Notes under the pieces: generated by a model | Told to the model about the DNA's origin: nothing | Seen by the model: the letters and a program-made list of their open reading frames with translations, nothing else | Database searches by the model: none | Position numbers and translations under genes: made by a program | Origin: Pedobacter jeongneungensis | GTDB lineage: Bacteria > Bacteroidota > Bacteroidia > Sphingobacteriales > Sphingobacteriaceae | Length of the DNA: 64,000 nucleotides | Reading direction: 5' to 3' | Assembly: GCF_000633455.1 (NCBI RefSeq) | Contig: NZ_AYMG01000038.1 | Span: forward strand, 1-64,000 | Shown here: in pieces, positions 53,910 to 63,026 of the stretch | How the letters are laid out: the number at the start of each line of letters is the position of its first letter | Position numbering within the stretch: position 1 is the stretch's first letter

Positions 53910-54499
53910 AATAATTATTTTGTAGTTTAAATACTAATTTAATGTATTTTTTAATAATTAAAAATGGATTTTTTTTATCTTCAGCTAACTACTGTTTGCA
54001 ACTGCTGTTTGATTGAAAAAATTTAGCACAGATGCTAATCTGAAAGAAGATTTGTAATTGTGCTGGTATGATACTTTAGCACATCGGTGAATTAGCCACC
54101 TCCCATTTTCTTGCTCTATGAGCAGTCGTATTTATTTTGAGAGTATTGAATAAACTTTGCGAGGAAACCTTTCAGTATTAAACTCAGCAGATTAGTAAAA
54201 TTTTATAGAACGAAGCTTTGATCCTAAGTTAATATGTAATATCGCGAGGGAGAGCACCCCGAGAGAGAGCATGTACAGCCCTACTATTTTAAAAGAAACT
54301 GAAAAAATTTCAGTCCGTGAACTGAAAAAAATTCAGAAAAAATGAAAAATTTTCAGAAAAATATATTCGGTAAGCCCATAAAACTGGATGGCACAGCACT
54401 TGATATATATTAGGCGGGACAGGTAAATAAAAAAGTCCCAGAGAAAAAATTAATTGATTTATAGTCCATTTTATTTAAACATTAAAAGGAGAACACACT
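53910..54499. other. 590-bp divergent regulatory region before hsp20
   Basis: Divergent space between the astacin and hsp20 genes. The left part is AT-rich without features. The right part contains a cluster of three palindromes at 54299-54356. Immediately before hsp20, AAGGAG at 54486-54491 is a strong Shine-Dalgarno sequence, uncommon in Bacteroidota, with a normal distance to the ATG at 54500. Confidence 0.5.
54299..54356. promoter_or_regulatory. Cluster of three CTGAAAAAATTCAG-type palindromes upstream of hsp20
   Basis: CTGAAAAAATTTCAG (54299-54313), CTGAAAAAAATTCAG (54322-54336) and TGAAAAATTTTCAG (54343-54356) are three near-identical inverted repeats with centres about 20-23 bp apart, 140-200 bp before the hsp20 start. 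They look like a multi-site operator; the bound protein is unknown. Confidence 0.5.
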
Positions 54500-54940
54500 A
54501 TGACATTGGTTAAATTCAATCCAGAAAAGAAAAACAGCGCATTATTGCCAGGCTTTAATGACATTTTCGAATCCGTGCTAGGCGACACTTTTTTCTCGGA
54601 ACGCCGCATCGCCAGCGTTCCCGCGGTGAACATTTCAGAGTCAGCAGAAGCCTACCAGATTGAGCTGGCCGCTCCGGGCCTTAAAAAAGACGACTTCAAA
54701 GTTTCTGTAGAAAGAGATATGCTGAGCATCTCAACCCAGAGTGCAGATGAGAGTAGCTCGGAAGGAAAGATATACAACAGGCGCGAATACAGCTTTTCAG
54801 CTTTCTCCAGATCCTTCGCTTTGCCCGAAAGCGCAGATATCGAGCGGATCCAGGCCAGCTATACCGACGGGGTGCTAAAACTAACCCTTCCAAAAAAGGA
54901 AGAAGCCAAAGCAGTATCCAGACAAATCGAGATCAGCTAA
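54500..54940 (+). CDS. Hsp20-family small heat-shock protein
   Basis: A 146-residue ATP-independent chaperone. The alpha-crystallin domain spans about 38-146: VPAVNISESAEAYQIELAAP, LKKDDFKVSVERDMLSISTQ, and the closing GVLKLTLPKKEEA with the conserved G-x-L motif; SRQIEIS is the usual end. It has a strong AAGGAG ribosome-binding site, a palindrome cluster upstream and a perfect terminator downstream, so it is a single-gene unit. The coding region is more GC-rich than its surroundings. Confidence 0.93.
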   Translation: MTLVKFNPEKKNSALLPGFNDIFESVLGDTFFSERRIASVPAVNISESAEAYQIELAAPGLKKDDFKVSVERDMLSISTQSADESSSEGKIYNRREYSFSAFSRSFALPESADIERIQASYTDGVLKLTLPKKEEAKAVSRQIEIS

Positions 54941-54952
54941 ACGCTCAAAGAT

Positions 54953-54980
54953 AAAAAATGCCGCGAGAGCGGCATTTTTT
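54953..54980 (+). terminator. Rho-independent terminator of hsp20
   Basis: AAAAAATGCCGC and GCGGCATTTTTT form a perfect 12-bp stem around a GAGA loop, starting 12 bp after the hsp20 stop codon and ending in a T-run. Confidence 0.85.
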
Positions 54981-54993
54981 ACATCAGGCCCAA

Positions 54994-55338
54994 ATGAAAA
55001 CATATGGCCATAATGCAAAAAATAAGTCACATGGAAACCAAATTTGCTATCACGACCACGCTGAATCTGAAGAAAAAAAGCTTGCCTACGGAAAGTTCAG
55101 TCTCGGCAGGGACAAAACTTCCTCAATGGAAATATTTGGCCTGCTAAAAGGAAAAAGTGAGCCAGTACATCCCTGCTTTATCCAGATGGAGCTCTCCCAA
55201 GATATTGCTGGTCTTCCTGTTCCTATTGGGATGATCTATTGTAGCCTGGAAGAGCTAAAAGAAAATATTGCGGTCATCTCCAGAGAGATCTTCCGCATAG
55301 CCCAGCTGGAAGATGGCGACATCATCCCCTTGCAATGA
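54994..55338 (+). CDS. Hypothetical protein
   Basis: A 114-residue product from the Met at 54994. A start at 54958 would lie inside the hsp20 terminator, so I reject it. The protein has a His-rich beginning (MKTYGHNAKNKSHGNQICYH) and an ordered second half (PCFIQMELSQDIAGLPVPIG, then YCSLEELKENIAVISREIF) without signal or membrane helix. I do not recognise the family. Its composition resembles hsp20, so the two may have arrived together. Confidence 0.5.
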   Translation: MKTYGHNAKNKSHGNQICYHDHAESEEKKLAYGKFSLGRDKTSSMEIFGLLKGKSEPVHPCFIQMELSQDIAGLPVPIGMIYCSLEELKENIAVISREIFRIAQLEDGDIIPLQ

Positions 55339-55745
55339 TAACAGAGAAAAATAAATTGGCTGCCCTCAAATGGGGATAATTTACCCTCGCAAAGGAAATG
55401 CTATCTGGTCTAGCTGGCCGTCAGCACTATCTGAAAAACGAAATGATCAACATTCATTATGGCTCCATTTAAAAAACCAGGTATTGGGTATAAAGCAGTA
55501 TATGCATATAAAAGTTCGCATTCCGAGCTGACCTTAGTCAACAGGAAATTTAATACAAGTTTATAAATAAACCAATATTAAATAATTCTTCCATTTGAAA
55601 CAGCTGCTGGACATTACATAATTAGAGCTAAATAACTTGATCACATGCATTTGGATGATCGATGAGTTATAGATATAATCGAGATATTCAATTGCTCCAA
55701 ATGATATTGGTTAAAGTAATATACCAAGGTGGAGTTCATATTTAT
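55339..55745. other. 400-bp region without a gene
   Basis: This convergent AT-rich space holds no frame, repeat or hairpin that I can support. Confidence 0.4.
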
Positions 55746-56033
55746 TTATAGCCGTAGTCTGATGAAATTTAGAATAAGGGGTAAAAGTAGTACAGATAAA
55801 ATGTACCACTGAATTTTATTCACACTTTTTGATCCGAATTTCCGCATACATATCCGATCGACAACTAATATCAACACTAGTAATGGCAACCAAAGCAGGT
55901 TTACAAAGCCCTGTAACCGCTGATTCATTCCATTCTGATTGATCATCACGATAGAAGAAATTATGAGGGCAGATACAGCAGCCAGGCTCAGTATATAAAA
56001 TACCGTAATTTTTGATTGTCCAGATGTTGACAT
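55746..56033 (-). CDS. Small hypothetical membrane protein
   Basis: A 95-residue protein with three hydrophobic segments (FYILSLAAVSALIISSIVMI, FVNLLWLPLLVLILVVDRI, IQWYILSVLLLPLILNFIRL). No family is recognised. It follows the small secreted-protein gene at 56065 by 31 bp on the same strand, so the two may be co-transcribed. Confidence 0.5.
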   Translation of the reverse strand: MSTSGQSKITVFYILSLAAVSALIISSIVMINQNGMNQRLQGFVNLLWLPLLVLILVVDRICMRKFGSKSVNKIQWYILSVLLLPLILNFIRLRL

Positions 56034-56064
56034 AAATGTTCTTAACCGGCTAGGGCCTTTTCAG

Positions 56065-56493
56065 TTAATAACTTCCAAACTCCTGCGCTTTAGATGCAAC
56101 AGCATCCTGAAACTGTTGCTGTTGTTCATGTGTAGTGGTAATGCCATACAGTTTAAAGCGGTAACTTATCTTTTGATCAGCGCTGGACCATCTACCTAAA
56201 ATCTGGTTCCCGGATAATGACCCAAAAAAAACACCAGAAAAGTTTGGTGTCGCCTGTTCCACCAGAATAATATCGCCCTTTTCGTTCCGATAGCCGTTCA
56301 ATAACAGATATCCCTTTTGATCATTGTATTTGTAGGCGCCAACTACCCGATCGGCATTTGTGCCTTCCTCCAAACCCTGTAGATAAAGGGTTATTTTTAC
56401 GGAATTGTTAAGGGTTCCCTTAAAAAGTTTTCCTGTTTGTGCAAATGTCGGGACTGAAAGTCCCAGAAAGAACATGATAATTAAAGTGCGCAT
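56065..56493 (-). CDS. Hypothetical secreted protein
   Basis: A 142-residue protein with a clear signal peptide (LIIMFFLGLSVPTFAQ) and a beta-rich body (GTLNNSVKITLYLQGLEEGT, GAYKYNDQKGYLLLNGYRNE, GVFFGSLSGNQILGRWSSAD), a pattern of small periplasmic beta-barrels or lipocalin-like folds. No defined family is recognised. First gene of a possible pair with the membrane protein at 55746. Confidence 0.6.
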   Translation of the reverse strand: MRTLIIMFFLGLSVPTFAQTGKLFKGTLNNSVKITLYLQGLEEGTNADRVVGAYKYNDQKGYLLLNGYRNEKGDIILVEQATPNFSGVFFGSLSGNQILGRWSSADQKISYRFKLYGITTTHEQQQQFQDAVASKAQEFGSY

Positions 56494-57229
56494 TTTAAAT
56501 TTGGAATGATGTTGTTTTTAAATATTAGACCTACTTGTTTTATAAAAAAAACAGTATATGGGCTCGCAATAGTAACAATGTTCCGGCTTTTTAGTTTCAC
56601 CATCAATAAGGTAAATGACAGATATAAAAGCGGACAGCTTTCCCATCAGGAACCAGTAGTAGTTATGATCTTTCCGTTTCAATGTCGACGTTTCGGCAAA
56701 CTGACCGTTCTGATCTTTCGATCAGCTATTTTTTGAGGCTTGCTTTCGGGAATGATTTTTCAATTCTGCATAAGATAAAGGCTCCCGGGAGCATATTTGC
56801 GGTTCGGGATGGACACAGCCGCTTCACTATTTTGGAGGGATTATGGCATTATTTTAGGTGCTGATACCTGCAAATGGATTTTGATCTTTAGAAAGGTCCG
56901 AATTGAAGAGAAATCCGGCAGTAGGATTGACTAAACTGAGAAATCCTGATGAAAATGGATTTGGATCCGAAGTGTATATTTGTTCAGAGGGAAAGGAGCT
57001 TAGATGTGCATCATCCGGTAATCAAATTGGTGGCCAGTTCGGCCCGAACAAAGGGGTCACTTTCAACTAAATACAATCAATGCTCTACTTACCTATACGT
57101 TCTAACATTCTTTCCATCTTTTATGAATTAAAAAACGGAACCTTTGGCATTCCTTTGAAATATCCACTGTATTTATTTAATTATATATTTATGTGGTGAC
57201 AATTTTACGATATACCTAACAGATAAAAA
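56494..57229. other. 740-bp region without a supported gene
   Basis: Short frames of 60 codons at 56682 and 56949 have no start signals or family resemblance. The stretch may contain a decayed gene, but I cannot identify one. The promoter of the AraC/GyrI gene at 57230 should lie in its right end. Confidence 0.4.
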
Positions 57230-58132
57230 ATGCAAGAAGAATATATCAAACGGATAAATAAGATCTTAACATTCATAGATGAAAATTTAGACGCTGATCT
57301 CTCATTACAGACTATTTCAAATATGGCCTTTTATTCTCCCTTTCACCTACATAGAATTTTTAAGGCAATTACAAATGAAACGCTGAGCTCATATGTTACC
57401 CGAAAACGTATTGAGCGGACAGCAATGATGCTAATGCATGATAAAGAATGTAGCATAGCTGAAATTTCCGTTAAATATGGCTTTAAAAATGATTCTACAT
57501 TTTCCAGGACATTTAAAAAAATATATGGGCAAAGTCCAACGGAATTTCGTAGGTCAAACCTGGACAGTTTTAGCAAGATCAGTAAAGTGAATAGCAATAA
57601 CGGTAAAGCTAATTACATAACCGAAGAATACCTTTGTAATATTGATAGTCTTAAAAATTGGCTGAAAATAAATGCGAAAGTTAAAATTACAGAAATGCCA
57701 AAAATGAATTTTGCGTATGTTACCCAAATTGGGACAAATGGAATTGAGGGTTCTTTTCAGCGGATTATAAAATGGGCGACACCTAGGGAGTTACTTACAA
57801 AAAGTAATAGTAATATATGCAGGGTATTTCATGACAGTTTTAAAATAACGGATGGAGACAAAGTAAGAATGAGTATAGGCATCCTTACAGGTCATGAAAT
57901 AAAGGCAGATGGACATGTTGAACTAACAACGATCGAAAAGGGGAAAAGTATTGTCGGACATTTCGTTATTGAACCAAAAGAATTCGAAAAATCTTGGAAC
58001 AGCTTATTTATTTGGATGAACGAAAATGGTTACAAAAAAGCAGAGCGATATCCATATGAAATTTTTCACAACAATTTTAACGAACATCCTGAGAATAAAT
58101 GCATCGTAGATTTTCATATTCCAATTGCATAA
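57230..58132 (+). CDS. AraC-family regulator with C-terminal GyrI-like ligand-binding domain
   Basis: The 300-residue protein has the AraC double helix-turn-helix at the N-terminus (1-108): LQTISNMAFYSPFHLHRIFK and AEISVKYGFKNDSTFSRTFK. A linker leads to a GyrI-like effector domain about 150-300, opening KITEMPKMNFAYVTQIGTNG and ending CIVDFHIPIA. This order, as in Rob/SoxS-like drug-sensing regulators, suggests binding of hydrophobic small molecules. The alpha/beta hydrolase gene 200 bp downstream may be a target. Confidence 0.88.
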   Translation: MQEEYIKRINKILTFIDENLDADLSLQTISNMAFYSPFHLHRIFKAITNETLSSYVTRKRIERTAMMLMHDKECSIAEISVKYGFKNDSTFSRTFKKIYGQSPTEFRRSNLDSFSKISKVNSNNGKANYITEEYLCNIDSLKNWLKINAKVKITEMPKMNFAYVTQIGTNGIEGSFQRIIKWATPRELLTKSNSNICRVFHDSFKITDGDKVRMSIGILTGHEIKADGHVELTTIEKGKSIVGHFVIEPKEFEKSWNSLFIWMNENGYKKAERYPYEIFHNNFNEHPENKCIVDFHIPIA

Positions 58133-58331
58133 TATAATATCACATGTAGCCACTAGCGTTAGTTTTGAGCAAGAGGCCGAATGTACAAACCCAACATCAC
58201 TAATTTATATTGTGTTTGGTGACTAAGCTAATTTAATGCGTTCTAATGTTCGAACATCATCACCATATTTCGAACTTTCTCTCAGTAGTATGGCCACCTA
58301 CAAGAAAGACAATAAAACCAATGTTTAAAAT

Positions 58332-59222
58332 ATGAAAGATTTTTTTGTAGGTAGCAGGCAATTGACTGTTAGAGATGAAATGAAAAACATTTCATTTCCG
58401 GTTTTAGTACAATACCCGACTGATGAGGTATCACGACCCATCGCGTTTGGGCCTTATGCAATAAATGTGAGCCCTGATGCGGAACTTATAGGGGAGCAAT
58501 TTCCACTTGTAATTATTTCACACGGTAACGGGGGTTCACATCTCTTATACAGGACAATCAGCACACATTTAGCAAAGAATGGTTACATCGTAGCAATGCC
58601 CGAACATTACGGCAATAACCGTAATAATAACACATTAGAGCACACAACCGAAAACCTTTTAAGCCGGCCCAGACACGTGAGTTTGACAATTGACTTTTTA
58701 CTATCCGACAATTCGTTTAGCAGAAACATTGCAAGGAGAAGAATTGCGGTTATCGGACATTCAATGGGTGGATATACTGCTCTGGCGTTGGCAGGCGGAG
58801 TTCCACGAACAAAGGACGGGCTGGTGCTTAAAGTTGCATCAGATTCCAGGGTCAAGGCCATAGTATTGCTTGCACCGGGAACGGGATGGTTTATGAACTC
58901 ATTAAGCGGAGTAGCAATTCCAATTCTTATGCTCACCGCTGAACACGATCCCGTTACGCCGAAATGGAACGGCGAGATTGTGCTAAACTATATAACAGAA
59001 AAATCAAAATTGACATTCAAAGAGATTGAAAATGCAGGGCACTATTCATTTTTGAGTCCCTTTCCAGCTACAATGAAAAATCCAAATTTTCTTCCTTCAA
59101 CTGATCCAACAGGATTTGACAGAGAAAAATTCCATGAACAACTTCCAGTAGATATACTTGACTTCTTAAACGAGAATCTTAATGAAAAATTCCAAGGTTT
59201 TTCAAATGTGGAAGTTAAGTAA
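58332..59222 (+). CDS. Alpha/beta hydrolase (dienelactone hydrolase/PAF-acetylhydrolase-like)
   Basis: A 296-residue hydrolase without signal peptide. The oxyanion region is FPLVIISHGNGGSH, the nucleophile elbow is VIGHSMGGYTALALA with Ser near residue 143, the acid is in LMLTAEHDPVTP, and the catalytic His is in ENAGHYSFLSPFP. It matches predicted dienelactone-hydrolase-type proteins. The gene follows the AraC/GyrI regulator in the same direction; the substrate is unknown. Confidence 0.82.
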   Translation: MKDFFVGSRQLTVRDEMKNISFPVLVQYPTDEVSRPIAFGPYAINVSPDAELIGEQFPLVIISHGNGGSHLLYRTISTHLAKNGYIVAMPEHYGNNRNNNTLEHTTENLLSRPRHVSLTIDFLLSDNSFSRNIARRRIAVIGHSMGGYTALALAGGVPRTKDGLVLKVASDSRVKAIVLLAPGTGWFMNSLSGVAIPILMLTAEHDPVTPKWNGEIVLNYITEKSKLTFKEIENAGHYSFLSPFPATMKNPNFLPSTDPTGFDREKFHEQLPVDILDFLNENLNEKFQGFSNVEVK

Positions 59223-59668
59223 ACAAGTAGTGAGACTGATCAAAACTTAATTTCAGATTTGCCCGTCAAAATCCCTTATAATGCAGGTGCATATCTGCCA
59301 AAATTTGACCAGCATTCAGCCGATGACTCTTTTAAAATAGTAAAATCCTATTTTTCCGAAGAAGAATAAATACATCTTTCTGCATTAATTTCTGATGATG
59401 CTGCACCTACAAATCAATTGATCTTTAAGGGGTACGGAGACCAGCTTGCAGATGTCTTGCCATTAATTGAATAATTACAAGTTGTCTGAAAATTGATCTT
59501 AAAAAATGGGTTGCAAAGAATTTTCTTTGTGGCATGAGATATTCCAAAGCAATATACGGAGGGGTGGGTCCGTGCCATTATTTCTGAAAATATCAAACCT
59601 ATGCAAAATCAAAGTTTAGCAAGAGGAAAAAAGTCTTTTCCGGGAACTGAAATGATAAAACCTGTTTA
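59223..59668 (+). pseudogene. Broken coding remnants next to the TraG fragment
   Basis: One frame reads AGAYLPKFDQHSADDSFKIV, meets a TAA after SYFSEEE near 59367, and continues in the same frame as IHLSALISDDAAPTNQLIFK to a stop near 59475. A second set of frames near 59494-59672 reads LKKWVAKNFLCGMRYSKAIY and then, after a shift, ISENIKPMQNQSLARGKKSF. These look like decayed genes of a former mobile element, but I cannot name them. Confidence 0.35.
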
Positions 59669-60835
59669 TTAAAAAGAAACAGTGTTGCCTGCACTTTCCT
59701 TATTTTTAGGACCTTTTCTCGTCGGTTTTTTATCTTTTAAAATTTTCTTGTGAGTATTGTAAGATGCATTTTCATTCTGTTTAGCCTCAGTTCCACCCAA
59801 TTCTGCTTTGAGCAAATCCGCAACCTGGGCCTTAATACTTTCATAATTCTCCTTAATCTCTTCAGGAGAAACCGTTTTCACTATCGGTATCGGCTTATAT
59901 GACATTTCCTCCTTTGCGATTGCATCGTGATCATTCTGGATTTCGCAGTGAAACATTTTTAATGCAATCTTCTCCTCAGGATTATCTGCCACCATGCCCA
60001 CAAATTCACCGGATGAAAGGGATGCTATTTTGGAAGCAGGGATAGCATAATCCAGTTGCATACTTTTTGAAATCGAGATATCGCTGCTATTGATGCTCTT
60101 ACTCTGTCGGTCCTGCATAATTTTCCCAAAAGTCTCGCTTAAAGTTTTTGCGGTATTTCCCGTCACCTGGCCGGAAATAATGTTGCCCACAATCCCGGTA
60201 ATCACCTCAGACTGTTCTGCGCCATAATCTTTTTTTAGCTGGCTAAAATCCTGTACGGCAAGAGCTGTGGCAACTTTGTTACTCCTTGCAGTGGCTATAA
60301 GACTATCCATATTATTAAAAAATATGGTAGGAAATTCATCAAAGATCAATGCACTTTTCAACTTCCCCTTCTGATTGACCAGCTTGATCATTCTGGAAAT
60401 ATACAGGGAAAGAACCGCTCCATAAACCTGGAGTTTTTGGGGATTGTTACCTACGCAGATAATTTTTGGCTCATCCGGGTTATTGACATCCAGCGTGAAA
60501 TCATTTCCGCTTAAAACATAATATAACTGCGGCGAGGATAGCCTCGCCAAGCCGATTTTTGCCGAGGCTATCTGGCCCTCCAGCTGCGCCATTGCTTCAT
60601 TTTGATATGCGCTGATGAAAGGATTAATCAGCACCTTAATTTCTTCTTCCTTCCCGAGCACATTAAAAAGCTGCTCGTAGTCCGCCTGCATAAGTTCAAT
60701 TACATGCGGAAGAGTACAGTATTTACCGTCTTTATATTTCTTTAAGTACCATATGATAGCCGTGAGGAAATTGATAGGGCTTTTGACGAAGAAGTCCCCC
60801 TGCTTTTTGATCCAGTCACGGTTTAGTCCCATCAT
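59669..60835 (-). pseudogene. traG: N-terminally truncated TraG/VirD4-type conjugal coupling ATPase
   Basis: The 388-residue frame corresponds to the C-terminal part of a Bacteroidota TraG coupling protein: GLNRDWIKKQGDFFVKSPIN, then the Walker B region ALIFDEFPTIFFNNMDSLIA and the motif ALAVQDFSQLKKDYG. The N-terminal membrane helices and the Walker A loop (about 270 residues in full-length proteins) are missing. Upstream of 60835 the same frame still reads ASRTIMMGLNRD, so homology may extend a few codons past the Met at 60835 before it meets the recombinase. It cannot hydrolyse ATP without Walker A and is a remnant. Confidence 0.8.
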
Positions 60836-62081
60836 GATGGTTCTGCTTGCTTTAAAACAGCCAGAAGCATCGCTGGTTAAGTGGGTATTCGACCAGTTGG
60901 CCGAGGGTACTTATTCCGGTGAGCAGATATTATCTTCTGCCAGAGAAAAAGGGTTAAATTGCAGCAAAAACAACTTCTACACACTTATTAGAAATCCAAT
61001 ATATTGTGGAAAGGTGATTGTTCCGAAATACAAAAATGAGGAGGCTTTCCTAGCTCAGGGCTTACATGAACCATTAATAAGCGAAACGATGTTCTTTAAC
61101 ATTCAAGATATTCTCAATGGGAGAAAAAGAGAGCTTGGTCAGCCCATCTCTACGCCAGAAGCCCTGGTTCTTCGGGGATTCTTAAAATGCCCTAAATGTC
61201 ACAGATCACTAAGCGGCAGTTCATCGAAAGGAAAACAAAGACACTTCACCTATTACCATTGCACATCAGCATGTGGTATCCGTTTTCGTTCAGAAAAGGT
61301 AAACGAAGCCTTTGCCCTTGAGTTATTGAGTTATTTACCTAGAAAAGGATACGAGGAGATATTTGTCGAGACTATTGCGGATGCTTACCAAAATCAAGTT
61401 GGGTCCATCCTGGATGAACGAAAATCCTATTCTAAGCAAATACAAGACCTGAATAAAAAAATTGAGAAAGCAAGGGATTTGCTATTAGATAATGACATAG
61501 ATGCTGTAGATTTTAGAGCAATCAAAAACGAGTGCAGTGAGAAAATCACTATAGTAGAATCTAAATTATCAGAGCTCACCACAAAAAACAAAGCAGCATT
61601 GAACATCAGACCAATTGCAGAGCGAGCTATTAAAAATTTAACGGATCTTGATCTGTTTTATGAAAATTCCAGCGTTGAAGGTAAAAGATACCTAGTTAGC
61701 TGCCTTTTTCCTGAAAAAATGGAATACGATGGAGAGCGATATCGAACACTTTTAGTCAACGAAATCGCCGAGCATATCTACCTGAAAAACAAAGAGTTAG
61801 GAGCAAAAAAAATGGAGCAAAAATCTTCGAAAAAATCTTTGCCCCACTGGGGGTCACCAACGGTTCTGATAAGCAATAAATTTATTGCTGATTTAAAGCG
61901 AATGGCAGAACTAGACACTAAAATGACAGAGTATGATGAACTCGGTCGGTTGATGAAATTACGAAAAGAAAGAGAAAAGTTAATTCCAAAAGTCATTGAC
62001 AAAAAGAAAAAAATTAAAGTTAAACGGAAAGCGAGGAAAGTGACACTGAAGAAATGGGTAATCAATATTTCTGATGATTAA
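60834..62081 (+). pseudogene. Serine recombinase lacking its catalytic N-terminal domain
   Basis: From LALKQPEASLVKWVFDQLAE onward the frame is the recombinase and zinc-ribbon part of a large serine recombinase: NNFYTLIRNPIYCGKVIVPK, a zinc motif beginning CPKC near 61190 with a second pair in HCTSACG, and a coiled coil (KQIQDLNKKIEKARDLLLDN). The resolvase domain with the catalytic Ser, about 150 residues, is absent because the sequence joins the TraG fragment at 60834-60860. After the usual end near YLKNKELG there is an extra 95-residue Lys-rich tail (KKKKIKVKRKARKVTLKKW). It should be inactive as a recombinase but could still bind DNA. Confidence 0.82.
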
Positions 62082-62558
62082 ATGGTATGATGGATAAACC
62101 AATATGGTTGATTGGATATTTCAGTGATAGTGGGTCTTCGTCACTTTTGGTGAAGAATTGCCTAAATGGGTATTTACGTTTAGCTATTATGGCCCAAGAC
62201 TAGAATATATAAATGGTTTTCCCATTATGCATTTTCTTTTTTTAAAGCTTTTACCTAAAAGTAACAAAGAATCTTTCGATCTGCTGCTTGAAGGGCTTGC
62301 TGAGGGAGAATTAGAGTAATAAACTGAGAACATATTAATTTTCCAAAAAAGCCTTGACAAGGTTTTTCCATTATGGATAATATAATCCTAATTTTGCGGC
62401 TAAACCAACCGCAAAATACCTTCTTTTGTTGAATTATTTCGTTGGTTCTGTAGTAGCTAGGTCATTACGTCCATGCTCTTCAGCATATAATTCTAAACCA
62501 TTTTTTTTTGCAGAAAATAAGGATAGAGTTAGAGTGAGCTGATTATGTAAAAAACAGT
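62082..62558. other. Intergenic region with a coding fragment and hairpins
   Basis: A frame without start codon reads WVFVTFGEELPKWVFTFSYY to a stop at 62319; it is unrecognised and may be a gene remnant. ATTTTGCGG at 62391-62399 pairs with CCGCAAAAT at 62409-62417 over a 9-base loop. CCTTGACAAGG near 62352 is flanked by A and T runs and could be a terminator. Confidence 0.35.
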
Positions 62559-63026
62559 TCATTCTTTAAACTCTTTTTCGATAATCTTATTTATTGAAGA
62601 GACAACATTAAGCCAGAGTTTATCACTACCACCATTCCTTACTTTAATTTCTGTGTTGTAAGTTCTAATTACTACCTCAGTGTCGATCCCGTCAAATGGC
62701 TGCCTGCTTTTACCACTTATTATTTTAGAGAAACCAGTTAACTGATTTGTGGAAATCAATTCTTCTAATTGATATTGGGTATTTATTTTTTTTATAGATT
62801 TACGATGAGATGTGTCAACACGCAAGCCCTGTTCGAAGTAAAGTGTGTCAGGCATAATTAAAAGCCTTCGATAGTAACCAAGTTGCCCCCCATTTGTCGA
62901 AATTGAAATTGATTTTATTCTATCCACTGTATGAGATGAATTAGCGTTCGTACAAGACATGATGAAAGCATGACATAGCAATAGATATTTTAAGCTGGCA
63001 ACCAAATTCACACTTTTTTTCTTCAT
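62559..63026 (-). CDS. Hypothetical lipoprotein
   Basis: A 155-residue protein with a signal peptide ending in the lipobox-like FIMSC. The body is beta-rich and basic (IKSISISTNGGQLGYYRRLL, DTEVVIRTYNTEIKVRNGGS), with a C-terminal helix (WLNVVSSINKIIEKEFKE). Similar DUF-type lipoproteins are common in Bacteroidota, but I do not recognise the family. No neighbour suggests a role. Confidence 0.6.
   Translation of the reverse strand: MKKKSVNLVASLKYLLLCHAFIMSCTNANSSHTVDRIKSISISTNGGQLGYYRRLLIMPDTLYFEQGLRVDTSHRKSIKKINTQYQLEELISTNQLTGFSKIISGKSRQPFDGIDTEVVIRTYNTEIKVRNGGSDKLWLNVVSSINKIIEKEFKE

Noticed and set aside
56682..57131. Two 60-codon plus-strand frames
   Set aside because: No start signals, no recognisable motifs, and flanking stops in a region that looks non-coding.
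60753..60833. Upstream extension of the recombinase frame
   Set aside because: These 27 codons are antisense to well-conserved TraG sequence and are not recombinase-like, so the fragment is taken to begin at 60834 or later.
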